A DNA stretch of 64,000 nucleotides from Monosporascus cannonballus (Eukaryota > Ascomycota > Sordariomycetes > Xylariales): assembly GCA_004154925.1 (NCBI GenBank), contig QJNS01000216.1, positions 1 to 64,000 of the forward strand, given 5' to 3'. A program made the position numbers and the translations under genes. The notes beneath the pieces are model-generated. The model did no database searches and was not told where the DNA came from. It saw only the letters and a program-made list of their open reading frames with translations. Below are positions 23,501 through 32,563 of the stretch, one piece after another (within the stretch, counting starts at the first letter, position 1; each line of letters opens with the position of its first letter).

Positions 23501-24227
23501 ATCGTGGCATAACCTACCGATGCTAGATCCTAGGCTCATAATGCACTTGGGCCGAGGGGCCACGGACGGCTTCTTGAGCCATTCGCGGCCATCGTCATAG
23601 GTTCCAAGGAGCCCATGGCACCGGACATGTCGAAAAGTCGGGAGCTGCGCGAGCGTCCGCGACAGTTCCTGCTTCGATAAGTCTAGAGCGTAGTAGTCGA
23701 CCTTTTTGCCGGCGTCCTCGAGAGCTTGAAGGATGTGGAGGACCTTTCTCAAGTTCCTTGTGGCGTGTCAGCCAGGGGGTTCTCATAGCTGTATGTTCTA
23801 GCATGACGAACCCGCTTCCCAATTCTATGACCATTGATCCTGCGGGGATGTTCTTCGCAATGGCGGTAGCTGAACGCCGCAGGACTCGAATCTCATAGTT
23901 AGTCAGATAATATTCCCCCAGATAGGTGATCTAGTTTTCCCAATCAGTAAATCCTGGATTTCTATGATGCTTATAAACCTCATCTACCTCTTCAAAGAGC
24001 TGTAGCCCCTTTTCGTCGTAGAGCAGCAGAGTGGGTAACTTTCTAGGACCCTCCTGGGGCCGGAACAGGCTCTCGATATCCTCTTTGAGGTTGGACTCGA
24101 CGGTGGCCTGCCGGATGTCGATAATGTCAACCTGGGAGCGTTTAGTCATCTCGATTGATCCCTTCCCCACTCCCGACGAGGGAAAGGGCACTATAGACTC
24201 CATAGGTGCCGCGATAGACGTATGCAT
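20557..24227 (-). CDS. egt1: Ergothioneine synthase Egt1 (fused EgtD-EgtB-like)
   Basis: Egt1 trimethylates histidine to hercynine and joins it to cysteine with O2 to give hercynylcysteine sulfoxide, the first steps of ergothioneine synthesis. I assemble 13 exons: 24227-23988, 23930-23812, 23756-23518, 23466-23352, 23295-23282, 23226-23205, 23143-22854, 22603-21913, 21856-21781, 21734-21352, 21186-20912, 20814-20733 and 20623-20557. All phases agree: 2613 nt, 870 aa, close to Neurospora Egt1. The methyltransferase domain (about 20-345) shows LPTLLLYDEKGLQLFE, ELGSGNLRKV and YALDLSKQEL. The DinB-like iron domain shows YLGHIP (His about 413) and GFEHEIMHLE (His about 506 and 510), the expected Fe ligands. 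The FGE-sulfatase domain (about 575-868) shows NEEYARYM, GGVWEWTSS, IVLGGSWATHPR and NWYQRNYPYAW. Exons 5 and 6 are 14 and 22 nt. The ATG at 24227 is the first in frame. Intact. Confidence 0.95.
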
Positions 24228-26989
24228 GGCTGTGTATAGCAATGCTTATGTTTACGCCTGATGTTGGCTAAGAGATATAGGCAAGTGTTGAGGCGCTAGA
24301 GTATCCGAGAGCAAGCACAATACCGTCTTATCTACTACCTATTAAGATCTGGACAGTGGAAAAAGGAGTGAAGAGACGCGTCGAAGCAATTTATTTACTT
24401 ACATCAACTTCGAATATTACGAAGCTAGTGAGGCACACTAAAGCTGCACTTAGGAATATATTACTGTGACACTGTGGCACTCAGCGAGGGGGAACAGCAC
24501 TAGCCGTCAGTGATGATGTCAGAATGCGGCTAATACATGTCCGCGGGTTTTAACGGACAGTTCTAATCCAAGGCCGCTCGAGAGGTATATGCTTCCCGGT
24601 TTTGCTCCGAGCAACGCGGGTAAGAGTGGATTCTCACATGTCTGCGGCACGCGTTTTTGTCCATCCAAGACCATTTTCGGTTTGCAATTCGGGATCACAT
24701 TCCCCTTAACGTCCATGGACAGACGCCACAGGGGCCCCCAAGGGATTTCAACCGTGGTTGATTTCTTGGTGTCTTTCTGTCTGTCGTAGCACGTGGGGAA
24801 CTTTTATGTTGTGTCTCTCAGGAACGGCATGTGAAGTTGAGCAACAACACGAATCGAAGTTAGCGCAGAGCCACGCGTGAGGAGCAACTGAGCCCCTCGA
24901 CCCCGCAATAGAACGCGCCACGAAGCTGCACGTTCCCTGTTCGTGCACTGTCACTTCTCAGGTGACATGTTCCTGGCACCGGCTTTGGCATTCCCCCATC
25001 CGAGGTTGTGTTGCGGCCTGCTTGGCCCGTCAACTCTAGGGTCGTTCCCGGCCTTACCCCAAGTCCCCGTTGATATACCTTTGACCACTGCAATACAATC
25101 TCAAGAATGCTGTCGTGTAGTAGATGCATCAAGAAGGCGTCTGGAGAGCCGCCAACACACGGAAAGTCGCTTATCTTACAAGTATTTGCAGCAGACGGTC
25201 TTGTAAGGAGCCGCCCAGTGATGTTAAGGTTCACGTTAATGCCATCCGGCCCCAGATGAATGAATGGTCCAGGAACAACGACCCATGTTCCCGACTGAAT
25301 ACCTTCTGGCGTACCGGACAATTTGGTCGTCATAGACATGCAAGGGGACTGAGCAACCTCCACTGATCAACCCATACACTCGCGGAAAGTTTCATTAGCC
25401 AGCGGCTAGGCTCGGCCGGCCTGCGGCATACATACATAGATCGATTACCTTTTCTGCTCAAAAGATGTGCGTTAGCTCGCTTTGTCTGTGAGTGCGTACA
25501 CTATATTAAATCATGTCCCCGACTGCCACAAGGCCTCACACTAACAGGAGCGCTACTGACACCCAGCCCTGAATAGCAATATATCCGTAAAAGGTTGAAT
25601 TCATATAATCTGATTAGTTGCTGATGTTCCGTATTTCAAAGAGCACGGACGGGAAATGCGGTTACCGGTTACTCTAAGATCTTGCGGCAGTCGAGGACAT
25701 GTTCTGCAGCTTGCCCGCTCTTCCCTCATACGTCATGTAAAAATGTCTTTAAGACCCGAAGCACCCCCGCCTTCTCCACCCCTCAAGCCCCGCCTTACTG
25801 CCAAGCCCATTTAGGGCGCTTCCGGCAAGAATGAGTCAAAAGCTCCCCTCGTCATCGATACAATGAGAAACAATTTTTGGCTGAACTATGATCAGTATAT
25901 AGCCTCAACATTGCCAGTGTATCGTACTACTGACAAGAGCTGACAGTGACTGTAAAGTGCTGTATAGTCACTAACGAAATCGCCTTCCGCCCTAGACATG
26001 TCACTGAATTCTCGGCGCACGGTCCATGAGCTATTTTTGACGTCATGGGTCCACGCCAGGGAATCCCGCTTGCACCTTGCCGAGGTGATATCAACCTACG
26101 ATGTGGGTCAGGTCTGGATCTATCCTTATTCCTTTTCCCTGCTTGCGAAGTTTAGTTACATACTGTAGTTACTGTTTACAGTAAATTCATATATTTTGCC
26201 TGGCAATAACTAGAAGCTGCGACTTTCTGACTAAGGATTACTTACAGGTGACAACATACTTGATGGCGCTTATTAGCTGTGGCTGGCCTGTTTCCATATC
26301 CCAGAGCGCAAGTTGCACATGTATATGGCGTTGCTTTAGGGCCATCGCGGCGTTTACAGCATAGGGTTTAGAGCAGAGCGTAGGTAGCTTTAAATTGTAT
26401 TGTATTTCCTGATATGTTAAATAAGTTGATTAACTTTCCTGTAGATGCCAAAGTGTTGTTTCTGCGCTACGGAGATGCTCCCTTATTACGCATTGATATC
26501 GAGCACCACAGCATTATCCGAAATGCTATGGTGATGAGGACAGGTGCAGGCGACCGACTCGCTCTGCAACCCTGTAACTCCCGCAAAAAAGCATCGCAAC
26601 AGAAAGCAAGATCATTATGACTGAGTATAGAGAGGCCGCCAGTCACTAAGCGGGAGCCTAGGCTGTCCGGGTAGGTGCGAGACGTCTCCTTCCAGAGCGG
26701 AGACGCGTGGTGTAAACAGATCGCGGACTGCACTCTATCCACGCACGGGGCGTTACAGTAGCAGGGGCGGCTTCAATTATCGCGCGACTTATAGCATCCG
26801 GTCACCTAGGCCTTGTCGTACGTTTTTACTTGTATTTTTAGAATTCCGAATTCCGAATTTTCAATTTGATATATATGATCAGCCCCGCACCAAACCCCAT
26901 CGCCGTAAAATCAGCAGTGTATCGTGAGGATGTGCATTCTCCTGTTGCCAGCGTATGGTCAATCTGGCAGGTTGACAGCACTGCACACC
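24228..26989. other. Intergenic, EGT1 promoter and no further gene seen
   Basis: The EGT1 promoter lies within the first few hundred bases. A minus-strand open frame at about 24519-24716, and a longer one at about 24860-25363 with several cysteines, are the best coding candidates. They are matched by overlapping plus-strand frames, lack signal peptides or known motifs, and are not called. The rest shows nothing. Confidence 0.4.
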
Positions 26990-27286
26990 CTACCGCGAGC
27001 CGCACGAAATTCCATTGAACTTGGGTGTACCCGTTAAATCCTTGTAGTCCGACGAATTTTCGAGAATCCAATCGTAGTCGCTACCTGCCGAGGAGTATAG
27101 GATACAGAAGTCGTTGCCCGGTGGAGGTATCCGGATCGCTCGCTGGCAGCTAGGGACGTCGAGGGAAACACTGGAACCGTACGTCTTCCTGATGATGGCA
27201 TTATTGCAATTCCGCCAGTCAACAATGACGTCGGCCATAGCACAAGCCGCTGCCATCATCGCGACGAGGACTCGAACTCCGTACAT
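26990..27286 (-). CDS. Small secreted protein, paralogue 1 (effector-like)
   Basis: Single exon, 98 aa. The ATG at 27286 starts a signal peptide (MYGVRVLVAM, then MAAACAMA) with likely cleavage after residue 18. The mature 80 residues hold four cysteines (27, 47, 61 and 95), which could form two disulfides. It clearly resembles the protein at 28576-28887: VDW..C.N, I/VRK.Y, DVP.CQR.I, PPPGND.C, DWI, then PKFN.I.C. A 72-nt intron in the 5' leader (27372-27301, GTAAGT...CAG) lies 14 nt upstream of the ATG, and a TATATAAG-like motif (plus strand about 27491-27500) about 210 bp upstream could be its TATA box. I recognise no named family. Small size, secretion, even-numbered cysteines and a place beside a repeat block are what is seen in fungal effectors; function is inference only. 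Confidence 0.75.
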   Translation of the reverse strand: MYGVRVLVAMMAAACAMADVIVDWRNCNNAIIRKTYGSSVSLDVPSCQRAIRIPPPGNDFCILYSSAGSDYDWILENSSDYKDLTGTPKFNGISCGSR

Positions 27287-28083
27287 CGTGTATAAAGCTC
27301 CTGATAGGTGCCGTACTATAAGCGTCTTGCCGATAACGAGGTTATGTGAAAATGTAGACACTCCGTACTTACGCGGCTTATGTGAGAGGGAACAGAATAG
27401 TCAAATGGTCTGACTTTATCGATAAAACTTTGTTTTGACTTAATGTTGCTTGATGTTTGGCTCTAATACCTGGGACAGTGGAATACCGATAGCTTATATA
27501 CATATTGGTGATAACGTGAAAATTTTGATCTCAGAGGACGAGCAGTACAGAATACTGTAGGTCTACTGACAGTCAAGCATAAAGGAAGGAGTATGGTAAC
27601 ATCGCGCTGTTCTTGAGAAGCGGCAAGACTGGGATTACCTCAAATGATCGTCAACAGGGCGGCCTTCTCTTAGGTTCATTACAGTAAGCACGAATGACCT
27701 TTTCAATACGAGAGACGAATAATGGTAAACGGCGCTACGTACGACTTACCGTAAATGTAAAAATGCTTCCTCGCGTCTTTCAGCTCTTACATAGGTTAGT
27801 TGGGATAGCGTTGTGGCCCATAGCGTGAATACTGTACGAGTCCAATAACGATGGTGCACCTTGTTCCTTTCTCCTCAAGTCAACTGCCGGGGGTGGACAT
27901 GCCAGGGTTATTTAGTCCGACCCCGCTTCGTTTCTCAGCTGTGCCGGTATCCAGCGGACTGGAAATGTAATGTGGGGATGCTGGGATACTCGCGAGACAA
28001 CCATCAGGGGTTATGCTCTTCCCCTCGATATGCACTTGCTGCCTTACGCAAAACAACAAATACCCACCTTCTTTCCTCCCCGT

Positions 28084-28193
28084 CTTACCTTCCAAACGTC
28101 GTCAAGTTGGCCCGACTCCCGACGGTTTTCCTGTCTGTCTTACCCTCCAAGCGTCGTCGGGTTGCCACGACTCCCGAAGGTCTTTTCTGTTAC
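28084..28193 (+). repeat. Imperfect 55-bp tandem duplication
   Basis: Two head-to-tail copies (28084-28138 and 28139-28193) share CTTACC.TCCAA.CGTCGTC and CGACTCCCGA blocks. They lie about 80 bp upstream of the TATAAATA of the plus-strand secreted-protein gene. A regulatory role is possible but unproven. Confidence 0.75.
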
Positions 28194-28270
28194 TGCAGCC
28201 TTGTTTTTAAGGCTGTGAAGATGGGAAATAGCGGATAGATGACTGGTCGGGACAAAGTGCCGTGAGCCGG

Positions 28271-28278
28271 TATAAATA
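28271..28278 (+). promoter_or_regulatory. Probable TATA box
   Basis: TATAAATA lies 31 bp before the putative leader-intron donor and 305 bp before the ATG at 28576. With the 64-nt intron removed, the leader would be roughly 210 nt. Confidence 0.5.
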
Positions 28279-28301
28279 GGACAGTTATTACAGGAGAATT
28301 G

Positions 28302-28365
28302 GTAAGTTCAGAAACTTATTAATTATCTAAGCAATTATATCTACTTGGGATTTACATCCTAACAG
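28302..28365 (+). other. Putative 5'-leader intron of secreted-protein paralogue 2
   Basis: GTAAGT donor, CTAAC branch-like motif just before the acceptor ACAG, and length 64 nt, all typical for this genome. It mirrors the 72-nt leader intron of the divergent paralogue, which supports both. Confidence 0.55.
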
Positions 28366-28575
28366 GAACTTGGCGAACCTTTCACGTCTGTTGCCGTTGC
28401 GCGAACGTCGGTTCCAGTTAACCACCTTTCGAAACTCGGCCTTTCGACAACTGCTTGTGGAAGTGTGCACCTATGCATACGTCAGCCTGACCTGCCTGGT
28501 AAGAAACAGACCCTACTGTAACTTAGTCCAAAGGCACCATTACAATTTGGTTAATACGGGTGGACAAACATAGCT

Positions 28576-28887
28576 ATGAAGTGGACTTTGGCATTTATCC
28601 AAGTAGTCGCAGTATGCGCAAGTGTCACTGTGGATTGGACGGATTGCGGGAATAGGAATGTTCGCAAATTTTATACTTTGTCGTGCTCGAACGACGTTCC
28701 AGGATGTCAGCGGGAAATTACTGTGCCTCCACCTGGGAATGACTGGTGCCGGCTCTTCGTAGGAGCAGGGTGCCCGGGTGGTCGGCCTGGCATTGACTGG
28801 ATACAAGTCGATAACCTTGGCGGCCGGTATGACTTGCGAGAGTATCCGAAATTCAATTCAATCCAGTGTTGCGAAGGTTGTGACTAG
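28576..28887 (+). CDS. Small secreted cysteine-rich protein, paralogue 2 (effector-like)
   Basis: Single exon, 103 aa. The signal peptide is MKWTLAFIQV then VAVCAS, with likely cleavage after about residue 16. The mature part has eight cysteines (24, 37, 44, 58, 66, 98, 99 and 102). Four of them (24, 44, 58 and 98) align with the four of the 26990-27286 protein. The other four (37, 66, 99, 102) are unique to this copy, two of them in a C-terminal CCEGC tail. Shared motifs are VDW.DC, VRKFY, DVPGCQREI, PPPGNDWC, IDWIQ and PKFNSIQC. No known domain is recognised. It lies about 0.5 kb from the RIP-degraded block yet is itself undamaged. Secreted and effector-like by features; actual role unknown. 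Confidence 0.8.
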   Translation: MKWTLAFIQVVAVCASVTVDWTDCGNRNVRKFYTLSCSNDVPGCQREITVPPPGNDWCRLFVGAGCPGGRPGIDWIQVDNLGGRYDLREYPKFNSIQCCEGCD

Positions 28888-29297
28888 AAGAGAGATGAAT
28901 AGGTGTATATATGCACAGTTATTACAAAGTAATCAGTTAGTTCAAATTTCGTGCGAACAGAATTCTTTGTGGAGGATTTTCTCTTCTTTGCCGTACCAGG
29001 AGCCTCGTCAGTCTCGTTGGCACGGGACTTGCGTTTCTTCAGAACCTCAGGCATGTGAGCGCTGTAGACGTCTCCGAGATGATGCCACAAATCCGTCTTT
29101 GAATGGAACGACAAAGGACATGACAGAAGGCACGAGATAGAGCCCGGTAACTTGACGCTTCTGACGTAGTCTGGAACGCAGCGAGAGATATGTCACCGCC
29201 AGGCGGATCGATCCGTAAGCTGTTGTAACCTTTCGTACGCCGGTTGGCCTTCATTACCAAGGTAAACCGGACAATAACCAGCACAAGCAATGCCATG
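28884..29297 (-). pseudogene. Broken C-terminal fragment of a C2H2-like zinc-finger protein
   Basis: One minus-strand frame reads as protein from about 29297 to a stop at 28884, interrupted by a single TGA near 29200 (CGA or CGG expected from context). It contains a zinc-finger-like piece (CPVYLGNEG, ERLQQLTDRSAW, then HI..C), a second piece (C..SCP, then KTDLWHHLGDVYSAH) with the spacing of a C2H2 finger, and a basic, nuclear-localisation-like tail (KKRKS...KKRKSS). Such CPxCLGNE.../H...H tails are common in repeat-associated fungal proteins, some with a DUF3435/FluG-type domain upstream, but no upstream part survives: the sequence runs into the AT-rich block. Its stop lies four bases inside the end of the secreted-protein gene on the other strand. 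Family assignment is tentative. Confidence 0.4.
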
Positions 29298-29601
29298 CCG
29301 GAAAGTAACTGGATCGCATCGGAAAAAGACGTCTTAATTGTCGATATAGGCCTGGCAATAATGCTTCTACTTTCTTTCGTTGTTTACTTACTTGTTATAA
29401 GTGAAATAGAATTAAATATAACCGTACTTTTTTAAAAAAGAGTTTTATAATAGTCAAATACGTGTTTTTATTTAAAAGAATAGATTATATTAAAAGAAAA
29501 AAACTATTTGCATTAGCTTTTTTTAATCTTTTTATATTTATACTGTAAGAAGACATAGAGCAAATGTCGATTATCGAGCGAAACATGTTTTGATACGCAA
29601 T

Positions 29602-29694
29602 TCGGCAGTTGCCGATACGTGTTACGGCACTAGCAAAGCGGCTCTTTTAAGCCGCCGCTTCGCTATATATACGCAAGCGCGTAGCGCTTGCTAG
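29602..29694. repeat. Cluster of GC-rich hairpins, Helitron-end-like
   Basis: Three inverted repeats lie in a row: TCGGCA-GT-TGCCGA (29602-29615), AAGCGGC...GCCGCCGCTT (29636-29660), and GCAAGCGC-GTA-GCGCTTGC (29673-29691), whose last C begins CTAG (29691-29694). A GC hairpin followed by CTRR is the form of a Helitron 3' end, though here there is no spacer between hairpin and CTAG and no Helitron helicase is seen. The GC stems stand out in AT-rich surroundings. Confidence 0.4.
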
Positions 29695-29762
29695 ATGGAT
29701 TCTTTCTTTCTTCTTTATATAACAAGAGAATATCTCCCAAAACCTAAGAGACATACAGCGCC

Positions 29763-29978
29763 GTGACAATGCGTAAAGCAATTAGGTTTTTTTATAACGG
29801 AAATAATTTAAATTTTTCGTATTCGGACTTTAAAAAAGTAAAATACGCATTAGGCAATCGCGCTCGAGTATTGTATCACGAATTTAATCGAATTAAATTT
29901 TATACTAGTTATTTTAATAATATATTTTATGTTAAGCTTTCGGCATTTTTTAGCGAAACTTTTTATTTTTTACGTTAA
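29763..29978 (+). other. Short open frame in AT-rich DNA, unknown
   Basis: 71 codons from GTGACAATGCGT... with a mixed amino-acid makeup (FSYSDFKKVKYALGNRARVL) that looks more protein-like than nearby random AT frames. No family recognised; probably a relic of a repeat. Confidence 0.2.
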
Positions 29979-30078
29979 AATTTTTTTCGGCTTTTATAAA
30001 CTTAAACCAATTTGTTTTTAAATTAATAAATGTTGTTTTAATAAAAGCTTTTTGTGATGATATGTACAGCTAGTTCTT

Positions 30079-30167
30079 ATAAGGTGGATTTGGGTGCTCA
30101 AACCCCAATTAGAGATTTGAAATTGCTAATCCTTTGGTCTTGTGATTAGCGTCGCACCCTTGCTTAT
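30079..30167. other. Structured island: nested inverted repeats
   Basis: Outer arms ATAAG (30079-30083) with CTTAT (30163-30167), middle arms GGGTGC (30092-30097) with GCACCC (30154-30159), and inner arms GCTAATC (30125-30131) with GATTAGC (30144-30150). The sequence is less AT-rich than its flanks. It could be a structured RNA, a MITE remnant or the end of a transposon. It does not fit a tRNA or 5S rRNA. Confidence 0.35.
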
Positions 30168-30301
30168 CTCACACTTTTTTAATTTAAAATATAAGATTTT
30201 TATTTTGTTTAATAAAGCGATATAATCGTTTTAGTTTTTTCGTTCCTTTTTTATTAACTTAAATAAAAGCGATTATTAAAAATTTAAGTTTTTTATTGTT
30301 A

Positions 30302-30701
30302 TATAACAGCTAAAAAGTTTAACCAATTATTAAATCTTAATTGTACGGGTTTATATTAATAAAAGTATTATAAGAAATTAAGCAATAAATATAATAATAT
30401 ATTATGTTTTATAATATTAAAAATATTTTAAATAACGAATTATTTTTATAAGTTAATATTATTTAAATTATAGAAAATAACGAACGTATATATCCTTATT
30501 CTGGCTTAAGGTATTTAAACAGCTTAAACACTTAAGCCTATTAAGCCCTTTGAGCTTTTTTGCCAGCTTAAAAGGCTTAAGGTATTTGGCACCTTAAAAC
30601 CTTTGAGCTGGTTACGTAATATTTTGACAATGGTCGGGTTTTGTTTTTTTTCGTAGACCTAACCGTCCGCAAAAAAAAGCCAAAACAGTTAGATTATAAT
30701 A
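30302..30701 (-). repeat. Left (3') LTR of retroelement copy 1
   Basis: This pairs with 38113-38509. Shared blocks include AAATCTTAA.TGTAC.G.TTTATATTAATAAAA, the TTAAG-rich middle with TTTTTTGCCAGCTTAA, and GTCGGGTTTTG/GTCGAGTTTTG. The differences between the two are nearly all transitions, as RIP leaves. Confidence 0.85.
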
Positions 30702-31228
30702 CGATCTCCTTTTTTCTAAGATTTTTGTCGCTAAAAATTAAATTATATATTTGCTAGTTCTAATACGTAATTTTTTTTTCTTTATATTCATTATATCGGA
30801 TTGCGTAAGAAGTTTTATTTTTATAAACGTATTAACGTTTTCATTTTTTTAAAAAATATATTAAATATCTTAAATTTCAAATATTTTTTTTATTTTTGTT
30901 ATAAAACGAAAAATATAAAATATAAAGTTATTCGGGATGTTTTAAAATATATGCGTTATATTTATTATGACGGTTTTTGTAATATTTTCGGCCTTTTAAA
31001 AATTAAGTATTAAAAACTTGTAAATAAAGAGGATTATTTAAAACATAAAAAGGAGCAGATTTGCAAAACGTTGCAAACGGCTGTTAATAAGTTAAAACCG
31101 TTTGTAAAAATAAAGGCGGCTGTTCCGTTATCGTGGTATCGAGATGTTTCGTTAAGATTCGAACGCCTAAAAAAATAATAACAATTGGAGGCTGCCGTTA
31201 TAGCTGCCACGTTAACGTACACTAATCG

Positions 31229-32563
31229 ACCAAATGGACCCGTGCGCTCGGACAACCCCGCCCCAAAACCCCGACCTATATTCCACCCATTTATACCTTC
31301 TTAATCCAATAACATAACAACCACTATATGGATTTGGATAAAGCTGTTTCCGTTTTTGTCGTCGACCGTCGGCCTAATCAGGAATTCAGTCCGGAAGCCC
31401 GGGCCTTCATGGTTGGAGCTGTAGTTGCAGATGTAACCCAGACCCGGGTAGCCGAAGCTATGGAAACTGACCGTTAGCGTATCGGGGAACAACTTTAACG
31501 CTTTATAACTTATAGAACGGTCCATGACCTGCTACGGGGACACCGTCGACACTTAATTTAAGGTCGCCTAATTTCGTATCTTTATTATTTAAACCGGCGT
31601 TATTCCCGGGATCCGTACCGTAAGCTTAAAAGTAAGGCGGGCATCAATATTAACGCATTAACAATAAAGCGCTTTTCTGCGGATTTGCATTAAGGAAATA
31701 ACGCGTTGCAAAAAGGATTAATTTAATAATTATTAACGTATTTAAACGGTTACGTTTTGCTAAAAAAATCTTTAAATAAAATAACCGGAGATATTTTTTA
31801 TTAATACTTTATTCCGACAAATATTCCATATAAAATATCTTCGACCGTTCGGATTAATAAATATTTCGTTTATTATTAAAACGTTATAAGAAAAATTTAA
31901 TAAATCCGAAAAATTACGAAAAAGTTGTATTTTCTATCATGATTTAGGGAATAATATAATAACGGAAAAATAAAGGCGGTTTTTTCTTATCGTTTTTTAC
32001 GAGGAAAATCGAAATTCGTTCGGCGAAAAAATAATTTCCCGGCGTTATATCGAAATTTTCGAACGAGGCTTTTTTTCATTTTACGAACTTAGTAATCTCT
32101 TTATTTAAAATAACTCTTTAATATATAAAATTGCCGCCGTTAAGGAGTTTTTTAAAAATACGATATTTAAGTATTCGAATAGCTATTATATTTGCCCGAT
32201 CTGAATTTAATCGAATATCTTTAACAAGTTTTAAAGGACAAAATTTACGAAATTAAGCCCGAATTCGGATATTTATTTGATAATAAAAAAACCGTTATTA
32301 CGCGTTCGAAATAATTAAAAATACATAATTATATTTTGATTTTTACTTTATAATAATACTTATTAAATTATTTTCGAATAAATTAAAAGCTATTCGTTAC
32401 GCTCGAAACTGGTATACACGATTTTAAAAAGTAGTTTCAAGGTTTCAAAATAATATATATAACTTCTTAATTGGATACGTTTTAATAAAGATATGAATTG
32501 TTGAAGTTATAGGTCTAATATAGGAGGGGAGTGGATTGATGGGGGCGCACGGATCCATTTGGT
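31229..32563 (+). mobile_element. Nested Tc1/mariner-like DNA transposon relic
   Basis: The inverted repeats ACCAAATGGACCCGTGCGC (31229-31247) and its complement at 32545-32563 match at 18 of 19 positions; the one difference is C/T. Outer ends extend somewhat further but are diverged. Inside, on the plus strand near 32195-32255, a Tc1/mariner transposase signature is readable: DLN.IEYL, a stop where Trp is usual, then QVLKDKIYE, holding the last acidic catalytic residue. The interior is AT-rich with many stops, but both ends keep higher GC, as do 31190-31560 and 32500-32650. It lies inside retroelement copy 1, so it is the younger insertion. Confidence 0.7.

Larger units (their letters stand above)
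27287..28575. promoter_or_regulatory. Shared divergent upstream region of the two secreted-protein genes
   Basis: The two paralogues point away from each other, so this 1.29 kb contains both promoters and leaders. It holds the leader introns at 27372-27301 (minus) and 28302-28365 (plus), a TATAAATA at 28271, and a 55-bp tandem duplication at 28084-28193. A frame at 27861-28238 has no recognisable protein and overlaps the duplication; it is not called. Confidence 0.55.
29436..30296. other. Start of the AT-rich, RIP-like block
   Basis: Composition shifts within about 100 bp to TA-dominated sequence. It contains a cluster of GC hairpins (29602-29694), a short open frame at 29763-29978 of unknown identity starting right after less-degraded sequence, and a structured island at 30079-30167. 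No intact gene. Confidence 0.6.

Noticed and set aside
24519..25363. Minus-strand frames with several cysteines downstream of the EGT1 promoter side
   Set aside because: Considered as a secreted protein, but there is no signal peptide, and the pieces do not join by convincing introns.
27861..28238. Plus-strand 125-codon frame upstream of the secreted protein
   Set aside because: It overlaps the 55-bp tandem duplication and promoter of the next gene; no recognisable protein.
30079..30167. tRNA or 5S rRNA
   Set aside because: Stems do not fit a cloverleaf, and no A/B box pair or 5S internal control region is present.
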